From positions 1 to 64,000 of the forward strand of contig JAVTVY010019614.1 of assembly GCA_036873755.1 (NCBI GenBank): a stretch of 64,000 nt of DNA. Reading direction: 5' to 3'. The stretch is from Hanleya hanleyi. Lineage: Eukaryota; Mollusca; Polyplacophora; Lepidopleurida; Hanleyidae. The notes under the pieces were generated by a model that had not been told where the DNA came from, did no database searches, and was given only the letters and a program-made list of their open reading frames with translations. Positions 1 to 10,435 of this stretch are shown piece after piece. The translations under genes and the position numbers were made by a program. Positions within the stretch are counted from its first letter, which is position 1. Every line of letters begins with the position of its first letter.

Positions 1-21
1 TCATTTGAAGGACTTGTATGA

Positions 22-1944
22 CGAAACAGTACAGAGCTGGATCCAGACCATCATGCCGAGATAGCGGAGCTGCTGAACGATTACGAGGATGTATTCTCCA
101 AAAACGAGTTTGATTTAGGATGTACAGATTTGGTGGAACATTCCATAGATACGGGTGACGCAAAACCCATCAAACAACCTCCAAGGCGGTTACCCATGGC
201 ATTCGCTGGTGAAGATAAGAAGGCTTTGGAAAATCTACAAAAACAAGGATGTATTCGGCCATCAACTTCACCCTGGGCTTCTCCAATAGTTTTAGTAAGG
301 AAGAAATGTGGCTCAGTGAGGCCATGTGTGGATTATCGCAGGGTAAATTCCGTCACTCGTAAGGACGCTTTTCCATTGCCAAGAATTCAAGACTGTCTCG
401 ATGCTATAGAAGGCGCAACATGGTTTTCTACATTGGATCTTACATCAGCGTATAACCAAGTCAAAGTCAAAGAGTCCGACATTCCTAAAACGGCGTTCGT
501 GACGAAATATGGACTATGGGAATACACAAAAATGCCGTTTGGTCTGTGCAATTCTCCAGCAACGTTTCAGCGATGCATAGAGCTTGCCCTCTCTGGTCTC
601 CAGTGGGTCTCTTGTCTTTTATACCTGGACGATGGGGTCATATTTGGGCATACATTTGAAAGACATACACAAAGACTAAAGGAGGTATTGCAGAAAATCA
701 GACTCGCAAAGCTGAAACTTAAACCCATAAAATGTCACCTATTGAAAAGGGAAGTGGAATTTCTGGGCCATGTTATTTCCAAGGATGGAATTCGTCCAAA
801 TAAGGCAAATATGGAGAAAATCATAGCGTGGCCAACTCCAAAGAACGTTACTGAAGTGAGAGGTATTCTGGGGTTGGGAAGCTATTACCGTCGTTGGGTG
901 AAAGACTTTTCAAAGTTGGTACATCCACTCACCGAACTGACGAAGAAGGACACAACTTTTCTTTGGACTCCTCAATGTGAAGAAGCTTTTATGGGGATTA
1001 AAGCAGCTCTTACTGGATCAGACATTATGGGATATCCGAAAGATGGTTGTCTGTTTATCCTCGACACGGATGCATGCGATGTCAGCATTGGGGCAGTGTT
1101 ATCTCAAATACAAGACGGGAGAGAGCGCGTTATTGCCTATGCAAGTCGTGTCCTTAACAAATCGGAAAGGAACTACTGCGTGACAGACAAGGAACTGTTG
1201 GCTGTCAAATCTTTCATTGAGTACTTTCGACATTATTTACTGGGAAGGAAATTTCTGGTGAGGACAGATCACCAGGCCCTGAAATGGCTTTTCAGTTTGA
1301 AGGAACCAAAAAACAGAATAGCGAGGTGGATAGAGATATTATGGGCTTTTGATTTTGAAATAGAATACAGGCCAGGAAAGCGTCATCAGAACGCTGATGC
1401 GTTATCCAGATGTCTTAATCCTAGGTTTTGTCAGTGTGATGACGAAGACAAACCTTTGAAGTGCGGCCCTTGTGTGAAGTGTCAAAAACGGACTTCAGAG
1501 ATGCAGGGAGTAAGCACAGAGAATTCGGAGATAGTAGATGAACTGCGGAGAGCAAAATCACAAAGTGAAGCTCATAGTGGTTTTGATCACATTAAATTAG
1601 TACGGCCTATCTGTTTTCTTCATAGATTAGGGAGTACTGTATTCTGGTATGTGAGGAATTTGATATTACTGTTGCTGAATATCATCACCTGGAGTAACCA
1701 TGGATTTTCAGACCAGAACGATGTAGTAAATCGAACTTGGCAGGGAAAGGTTATGGTGCATGGACAGCACGAAACAGATCAATTTAAGAAACTTACTCAG
1801 AATGACACCCATATGGACAATTCGGATAGTGGTTGTAGTCGAAAAACGGGAGAGACACCATGGATGCAGGGCTATGCAAGATCAACATTGCGGAAAAAAA
1901 CAATTGGAGGATCCAGACATAGGACCTGTTTTAAAGTGGTATGA
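22..1944 (+). pseudogene. pol: pol fragment: reverse transcriptase and RNase H
   Basis: This frame encodes the reverse transcriptase and RNase H of a gypsy-type Pol. Codons upstream of base 130 already match the usual lead-in (a Phe-Ser-Lys then Asp-Leu-Gly stretch). The frame reads back to a TGA at 19-21, where a second frame from base 2 carries the preceding conserved residues, so there is a frameshift near bases 30-42. Seen motifs: LDLTSAY (433-453), the catalytic YLDD (622-633), FLGHVIS, then RNase H motifs around LDTDAC (about 1060), DKELLAVK (about 1185), TDHQALKW (about 1265) and NADALSR (about 1390). A Cys-rich linker follows. Beyond roughly 1760-1890 this frame loses similarity and the linker continues in frame 2. 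Catalytic residues of the RT palm are present. Confidence 0.93.
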
Positions 1945-2098
1945 GGAAGGTAAGCGGCCATTTGGACCAGATGTATGCTCATCCAGTCCAGCCTCGAGAC
2001 ACTATTGGAATTCATGGGATAGTCTAGATATGAAAGATGGTTTATTATTCAGACGATTTATACGCAAAGATGCGACTGGGAGTCACTGGCAATTCTGA
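1893..2098 (+). pseudogene. pol: pol fragment: linker between RNase H and integrase, frame-shifted
   Basis: In the second frame the sequence resumes the linker that normally precedes the integrase zinc finger: a DPDIGPVLKWYEEGKRP stretch, then SRHYWNSWDSL and DGLLFRRF. This is the usual conserved block in gypsy Pol proteins. The preceding frame-1 ORF overlaps but shows no similarity here, so a frameshift lies upstream, probably between 1760 and 1890. The frame stops at 2096-2098, where unrelated sequence begins. Confidence 0.75.
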
Positions 2099-2540
2099 AT
2101 CAAATTACACCACATATAAGGGTAGTGGGAAGAGGTGCCGACATACTGACTGCGTCACATGACTTCACAGAATAATCTTCTGGTTAACCTATTCTAAAGC
2201 ACATACCAAGAATCTAACGATTCGTGATATGTGTTGTATCTCAGGTACGCTTTTATTGTACCTGTTCATGTGGCAACTTGGATGATATGACCACACGGCC
2301 CCTAGCACCGGCATAAGCGGTATTAGATACAAAATCTAGAGAGCTATGATGGAAATGCTCTGACAACTCGTATACTGGTAATTGGTGAGCTGTTTCGCTG
2401 TGACAACTCGTACATTGGAGATTGGTGAGCTGTATCGTCGTCAGATGTAAATGACGGCATTTAACACAAAAGACTAATCTGTAAGGCCCGATGTCGACCC
2501 AGCATCAACTTCCCACAAATGCCAACATATATCAAAGACC
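2099..2540. repeat. Insert inside pol, related to a repeat near 40.4 kb
   Basis: This roughly 440-bp stretch has no Pol similarity and separates the linker from the integrase. Bases 2215-2400 resemble 40430-40560: both carry CTTTTATTGTA.CTGTTCATGTGG followed by an AGCGGTATTA.ATACAAA block and a GATG..AATGCT-like block. The two are diverged but collinear. It is therefore probably a nested copy of an interspersed repeat. It also holds a short internal duplication (TGACAACTCGTA...GGTGAGCTGT at about 2360 and 2400). Exact ends and a target duplication are not clear. Confidence 0.6.
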
Positions 2541-2543
2541 AAA

Positions 2544-3665
2544 ATGCATAATTCTATCCTCGCGGGACACCTAGGAAAGAAGAAAACTTGCGAGAAGGTA
2601 CTTCAGAGGTTTTATTGGTGGAAATTACGGGAAGATGTGGATAACTGGATACGTTGTTGTGATACTTGTGGAGCCAACAAGGCCCCAGCACACACACCCA
2701 GAGCCCCACTAGGCGATATGCGAGTTGGAGCCCCTCTGGATAGACTTTCAACCGATATCTTAGGCCCATTTCCCGAAACAGAGAGAGGGAATCGATATAT
2801 CCTGATTGTCACAGATCATTTCACAAATTGGGTTGAAATATTTCCAATACCAGACCAGACTGCCATGACTTGTGCACAAGTGATATTAAATGAAGTCATA
2901 AGCAGATACGGTTGTCCACTGGATTTGCACACTGACCAAGGTACAAATTATACTAGTGAAGTGTTCGCTGAACTGTGTAAGCTTTTAGAGATACGGAAAA
3001 CTCGAACCTCACCCAGGCACCCACAATGCAATGGAAAAGTCGAAAGATTTAACCGAACACTGCTCCCAATGATCAGAGCATATCTTAAAGACGAGCAAGA
3101 AAATTCGGATTTATTCCTTGGATGTCTAGCTGCTGCATATAGAGCCACTCCGCATGATGGTACGAGTATGACGCCAAATTTACTCATGCTGGGTCGAGAA
3201 GTAAGACTACCTGCAGAAGTAATATTTGGTAGAGTTGACCCAGATGCTGATGATGAAATGCCTAGTTACGGAGAATATGTTGATCAACTTCGTGACAAGT
3301 TACAGCATGCACACGACATTGCACGTAAACGCCTGAAAATAGCTGCAAAGCGACAGAAAAAGACATACGATGGGAAAACTCTATCACACACATACCAACC
3401 TGGGGATTATGTGTGGTATTATCATGAAAAACGTGAAAAGGGTGTTAGCGCAAAACTACAATTCCCATACAGTGGTCCGCATCTAGTCATAAAGAAACTA
3501 AACGACTTAGACTACATCATCCAAATGAATGAGGCAGGAAAATTAAAGGTCTTGCACCACAACAAACTAAAACCATATAAAGGAACCGTAGTATTGCCAT
3601 GGGCAAAGAAATCACTCGCACAGGCTAAAAGGAGGGTATCCCAAGCTCTGCATTCACAAGAGTAA
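2544..3665 (+). CDS. Integrase part of gypsy Pol (open frame, separated from RT)
   Basis: This 373-codon frame encodes the integrase, which joins element cDNA to host DNA. It opens with the zinc-binding HHCC region (GH near residue 9, CDTC near 41-44, with YWW between). The catalytic core follows with all three acidic residues visible: D in STDIL, D in HTDQG, and E in GKVERFNR, about 35 residues after the second D. A GPY/F-type module (PYSGPHLV, then LDYIIQ) and a basic tail close it. The first codons are probably internal to an original Pol reading frame, because the real polyprotein came from upstream and is cut off by the insert at 2099-2540. The frame is open but could not be made as part of Pol in this copy. 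Confidence 0.92.
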   Translation: MHNSILAGHLGKKKTCEKVLQRFYWWKLREDVDNWIRCCDTCGANKAPAHTPRAPLGDMRVGAPLDRLSTDILGPFPETERGNRYILIVTDHFTNWVEIFPIPDQTAMTCAQVILNEVISRYGCPLDLHTDQGTNYTSEVFAELCKLLEIRKTRTSPRHPQCNGKVERFNRTLLPMIRAYLKDEQENSDLFLGCLAAAYRATPHDGTSMTPNLLMLGREVRLPAEVIFGRVDPDADDEMPSYGEYVDQLRDKLQHAHDIARKRLKIAAKRQKKTYDGKTLSHTYQPGDYVWYYHEKREKGVSAKLQFPYSGPHLVIKKLNDLDYIIQMNEAGKLKVLHHNKLKPYKGTVVLPWAKKSLAQAKRRVSQALHSQE

Positions 3666-3740
3666 CAAATAAACCTGGTTATGGCACTGGAACTGGTGGC
3701 TGATTACATATAAATATCTTTATATAAATATCAACACAGC

Positions 3741-3769
3741 TGATAAAATTGTTTACTTACTCTTTGCAG
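3741..3769 (+). other. Possible 3' splice site upstream of the third ORF
   Basis: A pyrimidine-rich run ending TTTACTTACTCTTTGCAG stands seven bases before the ATG at 3777. Env-position ORFs of gypsy-type elements are known to be made from spliced messages in errantiviruses. A matching donor near the 5' end would lie outside the window, so this is an inference from one site. Confidence 0.4.
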
Positions 3770-3776
3770 AGTCCAG

Positions 3777-5849
3777 ATGTCAGAAAAGGCCATTAAGTCC
3801 TATGGGAAGAGGGGAGCTGTGTACAGCTGTTCTCGGTGTATCTACACCGGGGACAAACCACAGATGATCCGGCATGTGGTGAATAACCATATACCCCGAC
3901 TCGAGGCACCCTACACATGCAACAATTGCAACAAAATCGGATTGAAGTATGACGAGATGAAGAAGCACATGGAGGCTAAACATCCGACTGTTGGTGATAT
4001 GGAAAGCGTTGGCGGGACTAAGTCACCGTACATACTTCAATCAACTGATGCTACTGTGATGTCTAAAGAAGATTCCATCCAGTTCTATGATGGTATAAAG
4101 TCAACCCATAGAAGTATCACAGACACTCATCCATCAACAGAAATCGTCGCAGTTACGCCACAGCCAGATATTGATTAAACATCAGTACCAGTTGAGCTAC
4201 CAGCAGAAACAACACCGCAATCGGACATTCGAATAACATTTACTCAAACATCAGTCAGGAGAGTTCCAGCAGTCAAACCCAAAGTGAAATTCACCAAGAA
4301 ACACAAATCTGTCCAGCCAACCGAAAAACCAGCACGCAAACAACTGAAAACAACCAACAAAGCAACAACAAAGGATGGTGAAACACAAGATCAACCAGAA
4401 TCTACTCGAACGACAGAAACTCTACCCTCCTCAGTGAACAAAACAACAAAATCCAAACTGCCCAAGCCTGACCAAACCATCGCCACGAAACCACAACAGT
4501 CAACATCCTCAACATCCACGTTTCCGCCACTGATACCTGTCGAAATTCCTTTGAATGGGCCAGAGAATCCTCGCTGTAATCTTCGTGAGGTCATGGGAGT
4601 GTTCTCTAACTCCCCAAGAATTTTACAGCAAGTAAATGACATTGGTGAACTACAACGTGCAGTGGACTCTATATCTGGATAGAATCCAACCACCGACCCT
4701 AACACCGTGATCCTGGATACCAACCCTGTTGTTGAAATGGACATTCAGTTACACCCAAACGAAGATGAAGTACAGCAACTACTTCAGGGGCCCGCTGACT
4801 TACTTCCACCTGCTACAACATCAGTCAAGGAAAATACCAATTCAATCAAGCCTCATCCCAGAGCAGAATCAAGTGTTGCCGTCAATGAAACCCATTCGGT
4901 CGAGATGTTGGCTGCAGCCATAGTAGGTGCAGCCCGACGACAACCTGTTCTGCCGGAACAAGACCTTAGACCAATATCTAATCAACTTGTGGCCACTAAT
5001 TTGAATCTTTCTCAGGTCGTCGGAGTGTTGGAGTCTAGTAGTGCTAAACAATCTAGACTCACTGATGTGATTGAGGAATTTGTCAAAACGATGTCTAGTT
5101 CAAACGCCGAAATGTCGAGAGTGTGTAGAGCAGCATCCGTTTTGAGTGAGGCATCCATGAAAGTTGAGCAGGCCGTAACGGAGCAAACTGCTGTTCTTCG
5201 TTCACTGTATCAGGCAACAATAGACACACAGTCCAGCCTTGCATCAGCACTGAACCGTCAAGCGGAAAGCGTGGAAAGAATTATAACAATCTATGAAGGT
5301 CACCAGAGTCGTCAGGTAACAGGAATCGCTGAAAGTACCCTGAATAACCAACAACCATCGGTGACAGCAGTAATTTCATCTATTCCTACTGGTTCAACCT
5401 CATCCGTTTCATGCGCCTCCCATTCATCAAGTAGTTCATCTTCCTCCAAATCCTCTGTTCCAACTACCAAACCAGCTGTTCTTTTTGCCAGTCCTGTCCG
5501 AATTCCAGTCGAAGCTTCTACGTCCCATGAGGAACATCCCGACCGGCAACCACATGATTCCAGGCGTCTAGACAGATCCTATGAGTCATCATCCAGATCT
5601 AGGAATGAGGAAGCTCGGTCAAGGGAAGATGCAAACCGTCCCAGGAGTATCATCAGTCGCCCTGGTCGAGATGCTAGCCATCCAAGGTACGGATTTCACC
5701 AATACCATCGTTGGCAACAGTACAGGGATCCTTGGGTGCGCCAACCAATGCATGGGAAAAGACCACGGAGCCCCAGTCAAGACCGTCGGCGAGTGTCCAG
5801 TCATGGAGATGGTGATATCCGCCGACCTGTAAATAGGAGTGAACAGTGA
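3777..5849 (+). pseudogene. Third ORF of the gypsy element: two C2H2 fingers, helical middle, Arg/Ser tail; two nonsense codons
   Basis: Three open stretches (3777-4178, 4179-4682, 4683-5849) lie in one frame and are separated only by TAA at 4176-4178 and TAG at 4680-4682, so they were one ORF of about 690 codons. Residues 18-38 and 48-69 form two C2H2 fingers (C-x2-C-x11-H-x4-H and C-x2-C-x12-H-x4-H). A low-complexity Thr/Pro/Lys region follows, then a polar helical stretch that looks like coiled coil (about 5000-5330), a Ser-rich run, and a basic Arg/Ser tail. There is no signal peptide or membrane segment, so it is not a normal envelope protein despite its position after integrase. It might be a nucleic-acid-binding accessory protein or a relocated Gag-like protein. 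I do not recognise the family. Confidence 0.75.
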
Positions 5850-5972
5850 ACATGTTATCAATATATTCTTCCACGGAACAGTATTTTTCTTAAGAGACTG
5901 GACTGTTAAATTTGCTTCATTTGTATATATTTATATGACCGTGATAGACGTTGCTGAGGACAGCATACTTTT

Positions 5973-5985
5973 AAGAGGGGGGAAG
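5973..5985 (+). other. Polypurine tract of the gypsy element
   Basis: AAGAGGGGGGAAG directly precedes the TGTGACG that starts the LTR. This is the expected primer for plus-strand DNA synthesis. Confidence 0.8.
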
Positions 5986-6638
5986 TGTGACGATTCGTTA
6001 ATCCGTCGATTGTATTTTATAATATTCGCTGTCAGTTCAGACATGTACATATAATAATTTTCGATATGACGAATGACGATTTCTGACCCTGTATTTGTTG
6101 ATTTTTCTCAATGTAATGTTCGTTCAATTTATAATTCTTTATCAGAGTGGATTAAATACCTTGTTCTTGTTGTTATCCAGTAGTTGTTGTTGAATATCTG
6201 GATGTGTGGAGTGAGATTTTCACGTTTATGCACATAATTTGGTTGGCAAACTTTTCCGATGTCAGCCATGTGTACGATGATATCAAAACGAGGCTATACT
6301 CTGAAACGCTGCATCTTATGGACGATAACGTAATTGTACTAGCGTTTCATGAATTGTAATTGTTCGAAATGATCTCTTCTCAAAGAGATTGTCTTTATTA
6401 ATCGCAACCTTTGAATGATTATTTGGTGATTAGCCATTTACGACGCTAAACTCTCCTGAGGGTCGAGAGTATCACACTGGATTCATCTCACCAGGTGGCG
6501 CTGGGATCGTCTGCTCGCGAAAGTATAAAAGGCCAAAGATACTAATAATTCGGCACTTGGTAATCACCGGGTCAGCTACACAGTCCAAACAACTGTGAGA
6601 ATAGCCAACGATATCCCAACTATTAATTGTCTGTAACA
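5986..6638 (+). repeat. 3' LTR of the gypsy element
   Basis: The repeat starts TGTGACGA right after the polypurine tract and can be closed at CTGTAACA, giving imperfect TG...CA ends and 653 bp, an ordinary gypsy LTR size. It contains a TATA motif at 6524. The start is well supported; the end is inferred because the 5' LTR is not in the window. A longer LTR cannot be ruled out. Confidence 0.6.
6524..6530 (+). promoter_or_regulatory. TATA box of the LTR
   Basis: TATAAAA followed by GGCC sits about 115 bp before the proposed LTR end, as expected for the U3/R boundary of a retroelement promoter. Confidence 0.5.
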
Positions 6639-7110
6639 GCCAGCAGGATATTACCATACCTTAGGTAACTGGATACCATTGGAATATAATAATGAGTATG
6701 AGAAGCAGATAATTTTATTGGTGCAAGGCCTACTCTTCAATGTAAACAAACCGTTGTCAAGGAAATTATGGGAACCCCGATCCCCTACGAGATATAAATA
6801 CGAGTGAAAAGAATTTCAGCTGTATGCATATTTACTAGTCAAATAAGAGGCTAAAATGTGTTTTGCAGTGAAATATCTTTATCTTCAAGATCAACATTGA
6901 AGTTATTCAGCTATTATCTGATGTTATACATTCAGCCCCGAATTCCAGTGCCAAACCAGTAAATATATAATAACAGAAGAAACCAACAGGAATATACACA
7001 GAAGAAATACACAGACTGCATTCCATACATTAAATAAGAGATATTATAATTCGGGAGTGATTTAGTTCTCACTCAGTGGCGTAACGTCAGAGTCATTAGA
7101 ACTGAATATC
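6639..7110. other. Non-coding flank, no gene seen
   Basis: AT-rich sequence after the LTR. A second TATA-like word (TATAAATA near 6792) is present, but I see no ORF or family match. Confidence 0.5.
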
Positions 7111-7572
7111 ACTACCCGCTTTTATAAATCCGGGTGACCCCAAAATTAAAAGACGGGTAACTCCAACATCAAGGCGAAGTCGATTAAATTAATAGTTACT
7201 CCCGATTACGGACACGGGAAGGGTTTAGCTGATATTCTAGACTTGTTCTAGTTTAAGGCTTTAAGCATAGCCCGTGAAAGTTAATATTGGGTTGAAACGA
7301 TACCAGCATTTAACGACCCGCATTTATATACCCGGGTATCCCCTATAATAAAAGACGGGTAACCCCAACATCAAGACGAAGTCGATTAAGTTAACAGTTA
7401 CTTCCAATTACGGACACGGGAAGGGTTTAGCTGATATTCTAGACTTGTTCTAGTTTAAGGCTTTAAGCATAGCCCGTGAAAGTTACATATTGGGTTGAAA
7501 CAACGCCAGCATATCACTACCCGCATTTATAAACCCGGGTAACCCCAAAAGTAAAAGACGGGTATCTCACAG
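7111..7572. repeat. About 200-bp tandem repeat, two full units and part of a third
   Basis: Units start at ACCCGC near 7111, 7314 and 7515. They share ACGGACACGGGAAGGG, TTAGCTGATATTCTAGAC and AAGGCTTTAAGCATAGCCCG almost unchanged. Each unit begins near an ACCCGGGT-like palindrome and an AAGACGGGTA word. No coding potential. Confidence 0.85.
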
Positions 7573-8310
7573 AACAAGATTTGACGCCTGTCAAGAATAC
7601 AGGAGACGTTCATTTAGTAATTTGCACCAAAGCTTCATTGGAAAAGATTTAATACTCATTATAATCACACAGTATTCAGACTTATCCAGATTCTCTTCAA
7701 TAAGCTATCACACGTAAATAAATATCTGGATCTCGATGGCACATATCACCCGTAGATAAAAACCCGGGTGATCTTTCAATATCAGATCGTCACATAGATC
7801 TACGCCGGAGACTAGTGAACACAGAATCCCGGGATTGGATTATTACTCTTGGATGACAGACAGAATTATCAGTTTTAAAATACATGCTACGGTGCAAAGA
7901 CGGAACTAACGAGTGTACAAAACCGAATTATCAATGCTATACCGGAGACAGCGTTGGAGAGAAATAACAACAAAACACGAATGTTCCCGAGAGACTTGCC
8001 TTTTATTATCATGCATCGAAGTTTGTATGATATGTACATATTAATTCAGATGGAATAAAATTTGATCTAGTTGAACATAAAACGGTATTATTCTTACCGA
8101 TATTCTTGATTAAGAATACTCGGTCAACTTTATAAATTCCGGATATTCCGGTGGTGTCAGAACTGATTAAATAATAATGGCGATTGGTATAACGTATTAA
8201 TCAGCCATCCTGACCGATCAGCTGCGTAACAGTATTGGAGTATTGTTGCACAGGTTGACCGTTACAATATCGATGCCGCAACATTGTCTCATTGGACATT
8301 GAACCGTTTG
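7573..8310. other. Non-coding stretch without recognised features
   Basis: AT-rich. It holds further CCCGGGT words near 7770 and 7830 that link it to the tandem repeat just upstream. TGGTGTCAGAACTG at 8152 resembles a retroelement primer-binding site but has no LTR end before it. Confidence 0.4.
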
Positions 8311-9619
8311 ACCTGGATGTGACCTTTTCTACCGCGATCCAGGCTGCGCATGCGCAGAATGACGATAATTCAACCCCACGTCCACGCCATCAGAGGCTCC
8401 CTCACCTAGGCTTCACATGGATACCTCACACGACCCATTCGAACCGTGAATAGCCCATCTCTAACCCAAACACACACCCACATACCCCCCAAAATGCCTG
8501 CTTTCTATATTACGAACCATTAGTGTAGTCAAGTGCTCCTCCACGAGAGCTTCAAAATAAGACCGCACTCGATCCCATTGGACCATTTTTAGGGACTCAC
8601 CTAAGACTCCAACATGTCCACCCCGTATGACCCTATACACCCATAGCCATGCAGTATAGGCCTATGGGCCTACCCAGGCCTCGGTGACTTTTTTCAAAAA
8701 TTTCACCGATTCGCTCCGGGACACTTCCTATCGTGTTCTAAATGACGAGACGTGAAAAACAAATCCTAACAACCCTACCGCAAATGTACAGAAGTAGGTT
8801 TCCCAGGGGGACAAACATTGATCCTATACCCCCAGTATGGGACTATATATGGGTCTCGGTGGCTTTTTTCACAAATTTCCCCGATTCGCTCCGGGATACT
8901 TCCTATCATGTTCTAAATGACGAGACTAAGAAAACGAGACCCCACAACCCTACCGCAAATGTATAGAAGTACGTTTCCCAGGGGACAAACATTGATCCTA
9001 TACCCCAGTATGGGACTATATCGTACTTTTTCACCGATTCGTGCGGGGACACCTATCAAGTTTAAATGACGAGACGTGATGGTCCTATACCCCATATAGT
9101 CATTTTCCCGTAATTAATGATAAAGTCCGTGTTCCGTATTTTTTCAGGAAAATTTTTACATACACCCACCCTGGAACTAGGGGGAGATAACTCTATTGAT
9201 AGGCAAGCCCCGTTAAGCCCGGCGACCTATATACCCCCCATACCCATATAGGCATTTTCTCAGATTTTTCGATAAAGTCCGTGTTCCGTATTTTTTTTCA
9301 GGAAAAATTTTACATGCACCCACCCATGACTGGATGCCCCTTCACATAGGCTTCACATTGATACCTCATACAACTCCAATGGACCATCAGTGGCTCCCCT
9401 AGATCCCAAAACGTCTATTTCCATACCCTTGGGCCATCGCGCATGCGCACAATTACCCTATTTCAATCCCACACCCAGCCCATCAGATGCCCCTTCACGA
9501 ATGCTTCACATGGATACCTCATGTGACCCCATCGGACCATTAGGGGCTCCCCATGATCCCAACACGTCTATTTCCATACCCTTGGGCCACCGCGCATGCG
9601 CAGAATGTCGATAGTTTAA
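8311..9619. repeat. Composite satellite-like repeat, locus A
   Basis: Two kinds of unit alternate. One, about 150-160 bp, carries GCTTCACATGGATACCTCA, ACC(C)ATCGGACCATTAGG, CCCAAAACGTC and GCGCATGCGCAGAATG (near 8345, 9439, 9592). The other, about 175 bp, starts TCGGTG.CTTTTTTC at 8681 and 8856 and carries CGATTCGCTCCGGGA, CCCTACCGCAAATGTA and GGACAAACATTGATCC; a third copy is cut short near 9022. A further 130-bp block with AAAGTCCGTGTTCCGTATTT occurs at about 9121 and 9281. The same mixture reappears at 14490-15110. No coding potential. Confidence 0.85.
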
Positions 9620-10355
9620 CCCCACACCACAGGCCCGCAAAACAAGAGTTTTGGGGGGTGTGGACGGTGGTATTACGGTGACGTGTCGAATTATGGGGTC
9701 TCTATATATAACCCCATGCTTTATATAAATCAACATCAAGGTGTGAAACGGACTTTGGGTGAATCGAGAAATAAACGGTTTACCGCCAAACAAAATACAT
9801 CAGCATATTCTACAAGTATCACTTTATATATTCCCGTCGTCAAATTAGTAAATTTGTGCAAGTTTTTACCTTTGCCGGGCGATTCAAAATCCAACCAGAC
9901 TGTCCATCCATCTAGGAACAGCCCGATTATGGCGGGCTTCGGTCTCAATTCTGATTGGTCAATTGCGACAGCTGATTTGTGCGTGACCTCTCTTGCCGGA
10001 GGCGTGTCTCGACTGACCAATCAGAATTGAGAACGAAGCCCGCCATAATCGGGCTGTTCCTAGATGGATGGACAGTCCGGTTGGATTTTGAATCGCCCGG
10101 CAAAGGTAAAAAACTGCACAAATTTACTAATTTGACGACGGGAATATATAAAGTGATACTTGTAGAATATGCTGATGTATTTTGTTTGGCGGTAAACCGT
10201 TTATTTCTCGATTCACCCAAAGTCCGTTTCACACCTTGATGTTGATTTATATAAAGCATGGGGTTAAATATAGAGACCCTATATTTCGACACGTCACCGC
10301 AATACCACCGTCCACACCCCCCAAAACTCTTGTTTTGCCGGCCTGTGCCCCACAC
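9620..10355. mobile_element. Foldback element with 334-bp arms and an 8-bp target duplication
   Basis: Bases 9628-9961 and 10014-10347 are near-identical inverted copies; the spacer of about 52 bp is 9962-10013. The ends read CACAGGCC.GCAAAACAAG on one side and its complement on the other. CCCCACAC occurs immediately outside both ends (9620-9627 and 10348-10355), and joining the flanks recreates the host satellite's ...CCCCACACCCAGCCCATCA sequence, which is present uninterrupted near 9471. So the element jumped into the satellite. Eight-bp duplications are typical of hAT and P-type elements and some foldback elements. It has no transposase; ORFs inside are mirror images of the arms. Confidence 0.9.
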
Positions 10356-10435
10356 CCAGCCCATCAAATGCCCCCTCACATAGGCTTCACTTTGATACCT
10401 CATTCGACCCAATCGGACCATTTTATGTAGGGACT
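10356..10435. repeat. Remainder of the composite satellite beyond the foldback element
   Basis: CCAGCCCATCAAATGCCCC, TAGGCTTCACTTTGATACC and CCCAATCGGACCATTTTA continue the unit that was interrupted at 9620. Confidence 0.8.

Larger units (their letters stand above)
1..6638 (+). mobile_element. Ty3/gypsy LTR retrotransposon, 5' end outside the window, decayed
   Basis: The order reverse transcriptase, RNase H, zinc-binding integrase, extra ORF, polypurine tract and LTR is that of a Metaviridae (Ty3/gypsy) element. Gag, protease and the 5' LTR would lie left of base 1. The copy is dead: pol is split over three reading frames, about 440 bp of foreign sequence sits between the RNase H linker and the integrase, and the third ORF has two nonsense codons. 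The integrase frame is still intact over 373 codons, so the copy is not very old. The domain calls are firm; the LTR end is inferred. Confidence 0.9.

Noticed and set aside
1..6638. Identification of the gypsy element as Steamer or another named bivalve retroelement
   Set aside because: The domain order and third ORF can be read, but I cannot support a named family without a database comparison.
9683..10421. Mirror ORFs of 80-158 codons on both strands in the foldback element
   Set aside because: They are the same inverted-arm sequence read twice; no transposase motif.
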